Of a stretch of DNA of 56,379 nt, positions 16,009 through 24,321 are shown piece after piece. Within the stretch, counting starts at the first letter, position 1, and every line of letters starts with the position of its first letter. The position numbers and the translations under genes are program-made. This DNA comes from JANRKB01 sp033763695 (GTDB lineage Bacteria > Planctomycetota > Phycisphaerae > Phycisphaerales > UBA1924): contig JANRKB010000009.1 in the NCBI GenBank assembly GCA_033763695.1, positions 1-56,379 on the forward strand, in the 5' to 3' direction. The notes below the pieces were generated by a model. That model saw only the letters and a list, made by a program, of their open reading frames with translations, made no database searches and had not been told where the DNA came from.

Positions 16009-17133
16009 TCACGGCGGCGTCGGATTGATCTTGACGGTCTTTCGCAGCGTGATGGGCTGGCTCCAGAAGACCCCGTCGCCCAGGATCGCCGTGCCGCCGC
16101 TGGTCCACGTCAGCGGCCGAGCGCTGTAGTTGGAATACATGACGATCCAGCCCTTGAGGACGATGGTGTGTTCACCGGCGGGGAGTGGGGGGATGTAGCC
16201 GCGTTCGACTTCGCCCTCGCCCGAGGATGGAAGGGCGAGTTTGTCGCTGCGTGAACTCATGATGGGTGTGCCGCCTTCGACCCACATGCCTTCGACGAAG
16301 AAGCCGATGCCGCCGTCGGGGTTGACGCCGCGCGCGAGAGCGGTGATGCGATAGTCGAAGATGGTGTCGGCGTTGGCCTCGTCGGGCAGGTCGAGCGAGA
16401 GCGCGATCATCTCTTCATAGAAGCGCCGCGAGAACTCTTCGCCGCCGACGCCCCGCTTGACCGCGCCCGAGAGCCACATGGCGGCACGATCGGGGAGCCA
16501 GCGCTGACGGAGGCGTCGATCCAGCAGCGAGGCCGCCATGGATCGCTCTTCCGATGGCGTGAGTTTGCGGTAGCCAAGTTCGATCCACGCGTTCTCGCCT
16601 TGCGGGTCGTAGCCCGGCAACTGGGTCGCATGCTGGATGAGCACGCTGGTGGGCACTGGGCGGAGGAAGATGGCGGGCGCGATCGTGCGGACGCCGAAGA
16701 GGCCGAGCATCATGCCCACGCACAGCGAGCCGGCAACGAGCAGCGGCTTGCTGGCGATCGGGCGGCCTTTGGCGAGGCCGCCGAAGTATGACCACAGATG
16801 GCCGCACTCGGGGCACTGGGGCAGCAGGCGATCTTCGGCGCGGACATGTTCAAAGCCGCAGGCCGAGCAGTGGGCGGTGCGGCCTTCGCGGCGGGGCCAG
16901 CCGCGCCCGAGCATCCACGCGCCCACGCCAAGGAACGTGAGTTCGATCAACTGCGGCAGGGCGAGCACGATCCCGGGTGCGAGATCACCGACGCGTCGAA
17001 CCTTGGCGGTGACGACGTACGCCGCGAGCAGTACGACGAGTGTCACGCTCAAGCGGCCCCACACGCGCGGATCGCGTCCGACGCGGCGGAGCGTCGAGAG
17101 CCATGACTCGGGTGCAGGCGAGGCGTGGGTCAT
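16009..17133 (-). CDS. Zinc-ribbon membrane protein, paralogue of downstream-strand neighbour
   Basis: A 374-residue integral membrane protein. Membrane segments lie at about 27-44, 52-75 and 128-150. Between the second and third is a zinc ribbon formed by Cys89, Cys92, Cys107 and Cys110 (HCSACGF ... PQCPECGHLW). A large C-terminal extracytoplasmic domain follows (ELGYRKLTPSEERSMAASLLDRRL, FWSQPITLRKTV). The next gene on this strand has the same order of parts and similar LTP(S/R) and AV(K/R) blocks, so they are tandem paralogues. Function unknown. The zinc ribbon may contact a partner or nucleic acid on the cytoplasmic side (inference). Confidence 0.8.
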   Translation of the reverse strand: MTHASPAPESWLSTLRRVGRDPRVWGRLSVTLVVLLAAYVVTAKVRRVGDLAPGIVLALPQLIELTFLGVGAWMLGRGWPRREGRTAHCSACGFEHVRAEDRLLPQCPECGHLWSYFGGLAKGRPIASKPLLVAGSLCVGMMLGLFGVRTIAPAIFLRPVPTSVLIQHATQLPGYDPQGENAWIELGYRKLTPSEERSMAASLLDRRLRQRWLPDRAAMWLSGAVKRGVGGEEFSRRFYEEMIALSLDLPDEANADTIFDYRITALARGVNPDGGIGFFVEGMWVEGGTPIMSSRSDKLALPSSGEGEVERGYIPPLPAGEHTIVLKGWIVMYSNYSARPLTWTSGGTAILGDGVFWSQPITLRKTVKINPTPP

Positions 17134-17236
17134 GAGCGGCGCAGATCCAAAGCGGCCCGCAGAACAAGGTGCGGTGGCAGGCGGAACTCATCGAGTTTAT
17201 GACCCGGGGGCGATGCGAGGCCGCGTCCCGATGTGC

Positions 17237-18484
17237 TCACGGACGTACGTCGAGCGTCGTCTGGAGTTCGATGCGACGGTTCCACACCGGAGCGAGTGGG
17301 CCAGCAAAGCGCGGCGTGTCGTCAGGGTTGAGGACCAGCGGCGGACGACTTGGCCCCGCCGCGAGCCAGAGCACCACACTGACACGCATCGGCCCGGCGG
17401 CACTGGGCGTCACATCTACGCCCGGCAGCAGCGTCGGGCCGCTGGTGGGCAGCGTGCTCAGCAGGCGCGCGTCAAAACGCACGGGCGAATCCCACTGGGT
17501 CCACGCATCGTCGATGCGAACGAGAGTCGGCTCGCGGCCGGTCCACCAGCCCGCGATCCAGACGTGTAGCCAGTCATTGCCGATCGCGAGCGGCGGGTCC
17601 GCGCGCACCACCTCGATGCGAACCGATTGTCCGACGCGGGCCTCGCCGTGGGCGTGCAGGGCGAGCGTGAGAATCGCGCGGCAGTATCGATCCATCTGGG
17701 TTGGGCTGAAGATGTTCGCGCGCACGGCGCGATCCATCCACAACTGCTGTGGCATCGACCACGCAGCACCAGACTCACGTTCCGCGATGAGCGCGTCGAT
17801 GATCCGCGCGCGATCGCGCGGCGTGAGTGATCGGCTGTCAAGCTCTCTGAAGACCGCTTGGTCTGCGCCGGGAGCGACGGCGGCGGAGATGATGATGCTT
17901 GTCGGCGCGAGGGACCAGACCTTGCCACGCAGCAATGCGACGGGGATGGAGACCAATGCTGTCGCGATGAGCGCGATGCCCAGCCACATCATCCACGGGC
18001 GACGCTTGCGTGTGCCAAGCCTGAGTGCGTGCGGCTCGTTCCACATCTTGCCGCACTCGGGGCACTGCGGCCCGTCCGCGTGCGGATAGTCGCACCGGGC
18101 GCAGTGCAACGCGGCACCGACGCGATGGCGGCGCTCCAGCGCGAGCAGGCCGATGCCGATGCCGATCAGCGCGCCGCTCAAGCCGGGCAGACGTGTTGCG
18201 GTGCCGCCGAGTTCTGACCACAAGCAGAGCGTGATGAGCGAGCCGGAGATGCACGTGAGTGCGATGCGTCGCGCGTGTTCGCCGATGCGTGCCGTCGCGA
18301 TGATGGCGATGACGCCGATCAGTGCCACACCGATGAATGCGAGCGTGATCCACCCGGCGCTGTCGGCGCGCTCCGCGCCGCCGAGTGCCGCACTCACGCC
18401 GATCAGTGCGCCCAGGACGACGACATGCAGTGCGAGGCTTGGCCGCAGCAGTTGATGCGAGGATGGATCGATGCGTTTGTCCAC
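17237..18484 (-). CDS. Zinc-ribbon membrane protein, second paralogue
   Basis: From the GTG at 18484 the product is 415 residues; the frame is open to 18643, so the start is uncertain. Four hydrophobic segments (about 18-36, 46-63, 72-92, 100-116) precede a zinc ribbon with Cys128, Cys131, Cys141 and Cys144 (HCARCDYPH ... PQCPECGKMW). One more membrane span follows (IALIATALVSIPVALL), then an extracytoplasmic beta-rich domain with SLTPRDRARIIDALIAERE and WMDRAVRANIF, matching TPSEERSMAASLLDRR and WLSGAVKRGV of the neighbour. Divergently transcribed from ubiE. Function unknown. Confidence 0.75.
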   Translation of the reverse strand: MDKRIDPSSHQLLRPSLALHVVVLGALIGVSAALGGAERADSAGWITLAFIGVALIGVIAIIATARIGEHARRIALTCISGSLITLCLWSELGGTATRLPGLSGALIGIGIGLLALERRHRVGAALHCARCDYPHADGPQCPECGKMWNEPHALRLGTRKRRPWMMWLGIALIATALVSIPVALLRGKVWSLAPTSIIISAAVAPGADQAVFRELDSRSLTPRDRARIIDALIAERESGAAWSMPQQLWMDRAVRANIFSPTQMDRYCRAILTLALHAHGEARVGQSVRIEVVRADPPLAIGNDWLHVWIAGWWTGREPTLVRIDDAWTQWDSPVRFDARLLSTLPTSGPTLLPGVDVTPSAAGPMRVSVVLWLAAGPSRPPLVLNPDDTPRFAGPLAPVWNRRIELQTTLDVRP

Positions 18485-18729
18485 GCGGGGTCTCAGAGGT
18501 TGAGCGTCAGTGCGATTGTCGTGGGTTTTCGACCGGCGTGCCTGCACGCCGCCGCCCGCAACAAGCGTGCACCGGACTGTGCTGGGTGGTTGTTCGACGC
18601 GGGAGGTTGCCAGCGGTTCGCCGAGCCGACGCCAAACCCTCACGTGGCCAACAATCGAGGCGAAAAGAAGGCGAGTTCGGCGGACGAATCCTCGCCGCCG
18701 CCCCCAGCGAAAACGTGTCTGGAATCACG

Positions 18730-19587
18730 ATGAGCGAAAGAACGATGCCGCGCACCGAACCAGACAAGACGCCAAAGAACGAGCCGCAGGTCGTGCCTTC
18801 GTCGAGCGTGCCGGGCGGCACGTCGGGCGGGCTGGCGGTCGGCGCACCGGCGTGGTCTGATCCGGAACTTGCCAATCCGCACGCCCATGCCGAGAAGGCC
18901 ACCAAGGTGCGTGCGATGTTCTCGGCGATTGCTGATTCCTACGACCTGAACAACCGTTTGCACTCGCTGGGTCGCGATGTCGCGTGGCGGAACTTCGCCG
19001 TCAAGTACGCGGGCGTGCGCGCCGGAGATCGCGTGCTCGACTGCGCGTGCGGCACGGGCGATCTGTCGCAGGCGTTCGCCGCCACCGATGCCGCGGAAGT
19101 GGTGGGGCTTGATTTCACGGCGGCCATGCTCGATCACGCGCGTGTCAAGGCGACGCGCCTGACCGATACGCAGCAGAAGAAACTCTCGTACATCGAAGGT
19201 GACGCGATGACGCTGCCCTTCGCGGATGCATCGTTCGACATCGTGTCGATCGCCTTCGGCATCCGCAACGTTTCCCAGCCCATGAAGGCGCTGGCGGAGT
19301 TTCATCGCGTGCTGCGCCCCGGCGGCAGGCTGGTCGTGCTGGAGTTTGATCGCCCCAAGCCGCCGATGCGCTGGTTCAATGACTTCTACTGCGGGTGGAT
19401 CATGCCGCGGACGGCGACGCTGATCAGTCGCGATCGCTCGGGCGCGTACAAGTATCTGCCCAAGAGCGTCGGGACATTCCTGACGCGCAGCGAGTTTCAA
19501 CGTGCGATGGGGCAGGTCGGGTTCACACAGCTCGCGAGCCGCGCGCTGACCTTCGGCATCTGCGTGTGCCATCGCGGCGTGAAGTAA
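18730..19587 (+). CDS. ubiE: UbiE/MenG quinone-biosynthesis methyltransferase
   Basis: A 285-residue SAM-dependent methyltransferase that C-methylates demethylmenaquinone (or the benzoquinol intermediate of ubiquinone). An N-terminal extension of about 50 Pro/Ser-rich residues precedes the family core: MFSAIADSYDLNNRLHSLGRDVAWR, motif I DCACGTGDLS (residues 104-113), VVGLDFTAAML, EGDAMTLPFADASFDIVSIAFGIRNV, and LEFDRPK. All family signatures are intact. Planctomycetes mostly use menaquinone, so the MenG role is likelier (inference). The ATG at 18730 is the first in frame after the gap; an internal start near the core is possible. Confidence 0.92.
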   Translation: MSERTMPRTEPDKTPKNEPQVVPSSSVPGGTSGGLAVGAPAWSDPELANPHAHAEKATKVRAMFSAIADSYDLNNRLHSLGRDVAWRNFAVKYAGVRAGDRVLDCACGTGDLSQAFAATDAAEVVGLDFTAAMLDHARVKATRLTDTQQKKLSYIEGDAMTLPFADASFDIVSIAFGIRNVSQPMKALAEFHRVLRPGGRLVVLEFDRPKPPMRWFNDFYCGWIMPRTATLISRDRSGAYKYLPKSVGTFLTRSEFQRAMGQVGFTQLASRALTFGICVCHRGVK

Positions 19588-20130
19588 GAGCCGTGCACGC
19601 TCGGCTCGCTCGATTTCATCGTCCCTCTTCTTCGCACCCTCTCCCCACGGGGCACGGGGCGAGGGTGCGAACCCAGACCGCGAGAAATGTGGCACCGCAG
19701 GCCATTGCCCCGCGCACAGGTTGCGATGATTCTCGCGTGGACTTGGGCTGACTTTGTCACGTTTGCCGCCGAAAAGTTCGGCGGATTTGCCCACGCGTCC
19801 GCGTCGCGGCGCGTGCTCCCGTCCTGCATGACACCCCAACGCCCGAGAATGTCGCGCGGCTCCTGCCGATTTGCCGTTCGCACACACTTCTCGGACGTTC
19901 GCAACGAGTTCTCGGGCGTTGGAACGCCTCGTTTCGCGCAGGGTGTGCGCGAAAGAGCGGCTCAAGCGCGAGCCTTGCCGCAGACAGGCGCGATTCACGC
20001 GATTTCTTGCGTGCTTCCGATGGTGGTGAGCCGGCCGAGAGGCGGCCTCGGGTGGGAACCCGGGTGAATCAAGTCGAGTTCTGGTCGCCGGTGGAGCCGC
20101 GCCAGTGCATCCCAAGCACGGAGTCGCAGC
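19588..20130 (+). other. Intergenic region with repeats before the B12-fold gene
   Basis: About 540 bases with no supported gene. It holds an 11-bp hairpin (19631-19671), a 14-bp inverted repeat (CCAACGCCCGAGAA at 19836-19849, TTCTCGGGCGTTGG at 19909-19922) and a third related copy, TTCTCGGACGTT at 19888-19899. A small CGGGT/ACCCG hairpin lies near 20050. I found no B12-box riboswitch signature despite the downstream gene. Confidence 0.45.
19631..19671. repeat. Hairpin after ubiE
   Basis: Perfect 11-bp arms TTCGCACCCTC / GAGGGTGCGAA enclosing CCCC/GGGG. It lies 43 bases past the ubiE stop, has no T-run, and looks like a dispersed repeat or a factor-assisted terminator. Confidence 0.55.
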
Positions 20131-20892
20131 ATGAGCCGGTCTCTGCAATCCTCAGTGTCGCGCGGGCGCGTCGTCGTTCCCGCGGCCCGTTCGAACGCGG
20201 GCCAGGAGATTCTCGTCGAGCGTTTCTTCGAGACGCTCATCAATGGTGATCGCGTCGCGAGCCGCAACCTGATTCGCGAAGTGAGCGATCAGGGCACCGA
20301 TGCCCAGACCATTCTCACCGGTCTGTGCTGGCCCACCTATGAGCTCATCGAGAAGCTCTATCGCGCCGACCAGATGACCAAACTCTCGTATCACCTCGCC
20401 ACCCGCATCCTGCGTCAGGTGGTCGATCAGCAGGCACGCGATCTGAAGTTCGCCCCGCGCAACGGCCGCACCGTCTTCGCGTGCTGCGGCTCCAGCGAGA
20501 GCGAAGAACTCGCAGCCCAGATCGCCGTCGACATCCTCGAAGCCGGCGGCTTCACCGTCACCTTCGCGGGTGGTGGTCTGCCGGCGGACGAGATCCTGGG
20601 TCAGGTGCATGAGCGCAAGCCGCAGACGCTGCTGATGTTTGCGTCCGCCGCGAGCGATCTGCCGGGCATCCGAAGCATGATCGACACGCTGCACGAGATC
20701 GGGGCATGCCCGAACATGCAGTTCGTCGTCGGCGGCGGCGTGTTCAATCGTGCCGAGGGCCTCGCCGAAGAAATCGGCGCGGATCTCTGGGCCAGTGACC
20801 CGCTGGATCTGATCGACCTGATGGTCGAGCAGGCCCACCAGCGTGCCAAGGCGCCGCAGCAAGCCGCGGTCCGCAAGCGCAAGGTGGCGTAA
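20131..20892 (+). CDS. Cobalamin-binding-fold regulatory or sensor protein
   Basis: A 253-residue protein with the two-part fold of B12-binding regulators. Residues about 25-105 form a four-helix cap (LVERFFETLINGDRVASRNLI ... LYRADQMTKLSYHLATRILRQVVDQ). Residues 112-235 form a Rossmann-like B12-binding domain (TVFACCGSSESEELAAQIAVDIL, GFTVTFAGGGLPADEIL, VVGGGVF). The classic DxHxxG cobalt-ligand motif is replaced by CCGSSESEEL, so base-off cobalamin binding is doubtful; it may bind another ligand or use a different mode. The basic tail RKRKVA is unusual. No HTH domain. Strong terminator downstream. Confidence 0.82.
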   Translation: MSRSLQSSVSRGRVVVPAARSNAGQEILVERFFETLINGDRVASRNLIREVSDQGTDAQTILTGLCWPTYELIEKLYRADQMTKLSYHLATRILRQVVDQQARDLKFAPRNGRTVFACCGSSESEELAAQIAVDILEAGGFTVTFAGGGLPADEILGQVHERKPQTLLMFASAASDLPGIRSMIDTLHEIGACPNMQFVVGGGVFNRAEGLAEEIGADLWASDPLDLIDLMVEQAHQRAKAPQQAAVRKRKVA

Positions 20893-20906
20893 GCCCGCCG
20901 GCGCGA

Positions 20907-20999
20907 TCACTTCTTCTTCTTCTTCTTGCTAAACGTGTCCAAACTCCACGGGCCCCGGCCGCTGTTGGTCGGGGCCCGGTTCTTTTTGTCGCGTGCCAT
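20907..20999 (-). CDS. Possible 30-residue lysine-rich peptide
   Basis: An ATG at 20999 opens a 30-residue frame starting MARDKKNRAPT, passing GRGPWSLDTF and ending in Ser followed by six Lys. The Lys run is the (CTT)6 tract on the plus strand. It is convergent with the B12-fold gene and spans that gene's terminator hairpin. The upstream GAAG is a weak ribosome site. Highly basic, possibly nucleic-acid-binding if real; equally possibly a chance frame across a microsatellite. Confidence 0.3.
   Translation of the reverse strand: MARDKKNRAPTNSGRGPWSLDTFSKKKKKK
20950..20987 (+). terminator. Strong intrinsic terminator
   Basis: Stem GGGCCCCGGCC / GGTCGGGGCCC (11 pairs, one G-U), loop GCTGTT, then GGTTCTTTTT. 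It ends the B12-fold gene. Confidence 0.9.
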
Positions 21000-21129
21000 C
21001 TTCACACAATCGTCACGCCGCGTGCTGCAATAGCGGGCGGCGTCTTGCGTTGAACGGGCACAGCGACGATGCAGGCTCCGCGTCCCGCGTCGAAGCGCTG
21101 TATTTCGTGGATTCAATCTGGAGAACTGC

Positions 21130-22347
21130 ATGAACGCTCGCATGTCTGCTGGCTTGGTGTCGTGCGCGCTTGTCGCAACCGTGTGTGGTTCGACAGCCGC
21201 GGCATACCCGCTCTTTAACTTCTTTGAGGTCACGCAGATCGCACAAGACGCGGTCCGCGGCATCAACGTCCCCGAACCTGTTCCCGGCTTCGAACTCGTG
21301 CTTTTCAAAGACGGTCGTCGCGTGTACAAGCGTTCGTTCGGCGCGTGGTCCAGCGATCGGGTCGCCAACGCCGACTCGGCAACCAAGACGCTCAGCGGTG
21401 CCGTGATCATGGCACTGACCGACGATTCGCCCACCCCGTTCAGTCTGAACACGAAGCTCTCCGATTACAACCCCGCGTTTGTCACCAGCAAGCGAAACAT
21501 CGCCATCCGCCAGTGCTTCTCGCACACCGCGGGCTTCGACACCGACAGCACGGCAGTGTCCAATCCGTTCATCACGCTGCAGCAGGCCGCACTCCAGATC
21601 GCGAGCGAGCCGCTGGTCTATCCCGCGGGCACGACGTTCTCCTACGGCGGGGTCGGCATGCATGCCGCGGGCGCGATCGCCGAGACGGTCGCGGGCCAGT
21701 CGTGGGATTCGCTCTATGAACAGCGCATCGCCGGGCCGCTGAACTTCCAGGTGACGCGATACGTGCTTTCAAGCCCGACCAATCCGCGCATCGCTGGCGG
21801 TGCGGAGAGCAATGCCGAAGAGTTTGCACGGTTCATGGAGATGCTGCGCAACGACGGCGTCCACAACGGCCGACGCGTCCTCTCGCATCAAGCCGTCCAG
21901 CAACTCTTCACGCGGCAAACGCCGCTCGGCATCCCCGTCGCCAACAGTCCATTCCGCGGCAGTGCCGACTACGGCGTCGGCGTCTGGCTCGACCAGCGCC
22001 TCGCCGACGGAACCCTTGTCGGCGCACGGGCCGCCGGCGCTCGCGGGTTCTCGGCATGGGTCGATTTCGACGACGGCATGGTCGGGGCGTTCTCGACCGA
22101 TCTCTCCAGCGGGCAGAACGTCGTTGATCTGGTCGATGCGATTCGCGATGCGGCTCAACGCTCGGTGCGTTCGCCACGCCCCTGTGCCGCCGACTTCAAC
22201 GCCGATGCTTTCCTCGACTTCCGCGACTTTGATGACTTCGTACAAGCCTTCGAACTGGGCGACCCCAGCAGCGACTACAACGAAGACGGCTTCCTGACGT
22301 TTGAAGACTTCGATGCGTTCGTTCAAGCTTTCTACGCGGGCTGCTGA
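21130..22347 (+). CDS. Secreted serine hydrolase (beta-lactamase/PBP4-like) with C-terminal dockerin-like domain
   Basis: A 405-residue secreted protein. The signal peptide covers about 1-24. A class C beta-lactamase/esterase fold follows, with catalytic Ser83 and Lys86 in SATK and Tyr172 in FSYGGVGMHAAGAIAE. The usual YxN third residue is Gly174, and the HxG/KTG strand appears as GARGFSAW, so substrate range is open (esterase, D-amino peptidase or lactamase). Residues about 355-405 are two EF-hand-like loops (DFNADAFLDFRDFDDF, DYNEDGFLTFEDFDAF) ending in Gly-Cys, closely matching the end of the solenoid protein at 6428-9838. Convergent with the ABC permease. Confidence 0.9.
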   Translation: MNARMSAGLVSCALVATVCGSTAAAYPLFNFFEVTQIAQDAVRGINVPEPVPGFELVLFKDGRRVYKRSFGAWSSDRVANADSATKTLSGAVIMALTDDSPTPFSLNTKLSDYNPAFVTSKRNIAIRQCFSHTAGFDTDSTAVSNPFITLQQAALQIASEPLVYPAGTTFSYGGVGMHAAGAIAETVAGQSWDSLYEQRIAGPLNFQVTRYVLSSPTNPRIAGGAESNAEEFARFMEMLRNDGVHNGRRVLSHQAVQQLFTRQTPLGIPVANSPFRGSADYGVGVWLDQRLADGTLVGARAAGARGFSAWVDFDDGMVGAFSTDLSSGQNVVDLVDAIRDAAQRSVRSPRPCAADFNADAFLDFRDFDDFVQAFELGDPSSDYNEDGFLTFEDFDAFVQAFYAGC

Positions 22348-22374
22348 TCGCGGCATCGACATCCCAATCTGACG

Positions 22375-22403
22375 ACAAGGCCGGGTGTGGTGCCCGGCCT
22401 TGT
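22375..22403. terminator. Terminator hairpin between convergent genes
   Basis: Perfect 11-bp stem ACAAGGCCGGG / CCCGGCCTTGT with a seven-base loop. It lies 27 bases after the hydrolase stop and 22 bases past the stop of the permease gene, so it can serve both. Confidence 0.8.
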
Positions 22404-22425
22404 TGCTTTGTGCGTGTCTTGCGGC

Positions 22426-23565
22426 TCACCCCTTGAACACAATCCCCGGCTCGACGCGCGTGACCCGCCGCACCGCGAAGGTGCTGACAAGGAACGTGAT
22501 CGTGAACACCAGTGCACTCGTGCCGAGCACCGTCGGCCAGTGCAGCAGGAACAGTCGCAGCTTCGGAATGTCGCCAGTCGCTTCGAAGAAGAACGCCGTC
22601 AGCCCGATGCCGATCCCGATGCCCAGCGCGGCGACATAGCCCGCCTGCAGCAGGATCATGCGTGTGAGGAGTCCGTCCGCCGCACCGATCGCCTTGAGCG
22701 CGGCGAGCGGCTTGAGATTCTCCAAGACGAACAGGTAGAACGTCTGCCCCGTGATGATCGCACCGACGATGATCGCCACGCTGATCGTCAGCCCGAAGTT
22801 GACGGGGATGCCCGTGTTGCCGATGTAGTACCAGATCGTCGCCCAGCCGAAGCTCGCCGCGGGCATCGCCTTCAGGCCCGTTGCCGCGGCGATGTTGGCC
22901 GAGAGTGCTTCGAGCGATACGCCGGGCGTGGGCGTCGCAAGCACAAAGCCCATGCTCCGCCGCTCACGCCCGATGTACCCGGCCGCGTCGCTGAACTTGC
23001 TGTAGATCACCGGAAACGTCTGAAACGGCGGGCGCGGCTTGCAGATGCCGACGATGCGCGCCTTGCGATCGTTGAGTTCGAGTGTGCCGCCCAGCGCCAG
23101 CGGTTGGCCCGGAAAGAGCGAGTAGAAGCCCTGGTCGTCGATGATGATCGCGTCGGGCTGCCGCAGGTCACGCGCATCACCCATGATCATCTCGCTGGGC
23201 ACGCCCGTGAGCGTGGCGTCGTCAAGCCCGAGCAGGATGCCGAGACGAAAGTTGCCGTTGGGCGCGGTGATGCGTGCGAAGGCCTTGAAGAGCCGCACGG
23301 CAGACCGCACGCCCGCCACGCTGCGCACACGCTCAAGGTCTTGATCGGCGAGCGGCTTCACCTCGTCGACGTAGATCGTCTGCGGGTGCATCACCCAGAC
23401 CTTGTCGTAGCCCACGTCCTTGATCTGGCTGGTGGTGCGATTCATCAGCCCCGCGAAGATCGAGACCTGCTGCGCGATCAGAAAGACGCACGATGCGACG
23501 GCAAAGATGAGCGCAAAGAACTTGGCGCGATCGGCGGTGAGCATGGTCAGCGCGAGACGATACAT
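22426..23565 (-). CDS. ABC transporter permease (DevC/MacB/FtsX type)
   Basis: A 379-residue permease. It has one N-terminal span (residues about 15-37, FFALIFAVASCVFLIAQQ), a large periplasmic domain (40-240) and three C-terminal spans (VNFGLTISVAIIVGAIITGQ, AGYVAALGIGIGIGLTAFFF, LGTSALVFTITFLVSTFAV). The LKPLAALKAIGA and RRVTRVEPGIVFKG ends are typical of DevC-like exporters for lipids, peptides or drugs. The ATG at 23565 has GGAG 8 bases upstream. The cognate ATPase and membrane-fusion subunits are not in this window. It lies downstream of a marR gene on the same strand, with an operator candidate directly before its ribosome site. Confidence 0.9.
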   Translation of the reverse strand: MYRLALTMLTADRAKFFALIFAVASCVFLIAQQVSIFAGLMNRTTSQIKDVGYDKVWVMHPQTIYVDEVKPLADQDLERVRSVAGVRSAVRLFKAFARITAPNGNFRLGILLGLDDATLTGVPSEMIMGDARDLRQPDAIIIDDQGFYSLFPGQPLALGGTLELNDRKARIVGICKPRPPFQTFPVIYSKFSDAAGYIGRERRSMGFVLATPTPGVSLEALSANIAAATGLKAMPAASFGWATIWYYIGNTGIPVNFGLTISVAIIVGAIITGQTFYLFVLENLKPLAALKAIGAADGLLTRMILLQAGYVAALGIGIGIGLTAFFFEATGDIPKLRLFLLHWPTVLGTSALVFTITFLVSTFAVRRVTRVEPGIVFKG

Positions 23566-23582
23566 GCGATGGCTCCTAAAGA

Positions 23583-23597
23583 TGTAAATGCATCTAT
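23583..23597 (-). promoter_or_regulatory. Candidate MarR operator before the ABC permease
   Basis: Minus strand ATAGATGCATTTACA, inside a wider imperfect palindrome (AGATG...CATCT, 23580-23595). It matches 13 of 15 bases of a second site at the marR promoter and lies 18 bases upstream of the permease ATG, where a bound repressor would block transcription. Confidence 0.5.
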
Positions 23598-23723
23598 TTG
23601 GGTCAGGCGGCAGCGGGCCGGGTCGAAAGCATCGATGCGAGAGTGCGTGAGGGGATGACGGGGTGAGAGGGTGTGGGTGTGAAACGATGACCGTTTGCGT
23701 CGGCGGGTGCGAGGGGGCCGAGC

Positions 23724-24191
23724 TCAGTTCTGTGCCAGAGCCACGCGGCTCACTTTTGCGAGCAGCGTGTGCAGCGTGCTCCACTCTGCTTCGGTCAAGC
23801 CGTCGCGCAGCGACGCTTGGGCTTCGCTCCAGCGCTTCTGGGCCGCGTCGAGCTTGCGTCGCCCGGTCGTAGTGATCGACCACAACCGTTCGCGCCGGTC
23901 CTCGCCGGGTTCGCACGCGATCCATCCCTCGCGCTCCAGCGGCTGAAGCGTGCGTGACAGCGTCGTCGCGTCGGCGAGCATGATCTGGGCGATCTCACCT
24001 TGGCGGATCGGGCCGGTGTTCGAGAGGATCATCAGCAGCGTGAACTGCGGCCCCGGTACGCCGGATCGCGAGATGCGATCGTCATACAGCCGCGAGACGG
24101 CGCGTGCCGCCCCGCGCAGCTTCGCGCACATGCACGGGATGCGCTCCATCGCGAGTCCCGCATCGATGGTTCGTGAAGGCTGGCTGGGCAT
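23724..24191 (-). CDS. MarR-family transcriptional regulator
   Basis: A 155-residue winged-helix regulator. The core spans FTLLMILSNTGPIRQGEIAQ, LADATTLSRTLQPLEREGWI (recognition helix) and the wing EPGEDRRERLWSITTTGRRKLD. An N-terminal CMCAKLRGAARAVSRLYDD includes two Cys near the dimer helix, so redox sensing is possible (inference). The ATG at 24191 has TTGGAG 7 bases upstream; longer versions of the frame would extend through the promoter. A consensus TTGACA promoter with an overlapping operator-like site lies about 130 bases upstream, and a near-identical site precedes the permease. Autoregulation plus control of the transporter is likely. Confidence 0.9.
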   Translation of the reverse strand: MPSQPSRTIDAGLAMERIPCMCAKLRGAARAVSRLYDDRISRSGVPGPQFTLLMILSNTGPIRQGEIAQIMLADATTLSRTLQPLEREGWIACEPGEDRRERLWSITTTGRRKLDAAQKRWSEAQASLRDGLTEAEWSTLHTLLAKVSRVALAQN

Positions 24192-24306
24192 GAGATGCTC
24201 CAAGAACTCGCGTTGGTCGTACCAGCGAGCAGACAGCAGCAACCAACCGCCGAGATGCCCGAGAACGGGTTTCAGAATCCTGCCCGACGTGACCGCGGTG
24301 GACGAG

Positions 24307-24321
24307 ATAGATGCAGATACA
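24307..24321 (+). promoter_or_regulatory. Candidate MarR operator at the marR promoter
   Basis: ATAGATGCAGATACA, sharing 13 of 15 bases with the site before the ABC permease (opposite strand). It overlaps the -10 element and expected start of the marR transcript, as expected for autorepression. Confidence 0.5.

Noticed and set aside
19497..19904. Minus-strand ORF after ubiE
   Set aside because: Overlaps the end of ubiE and a hairpin, with irregular composition and no recognisable signal.
19588..20130. Cobalamin riboswitch before the B12-fold gene
   Set aside because: I could not find a B12-box consensus; the hairpins present do not match the known architecture.
22387..23658. Plus-strand open frame opposite the ABC permease
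   Set aside because: Charged low-complexity composition, antisense to a gene with intact permease topology.
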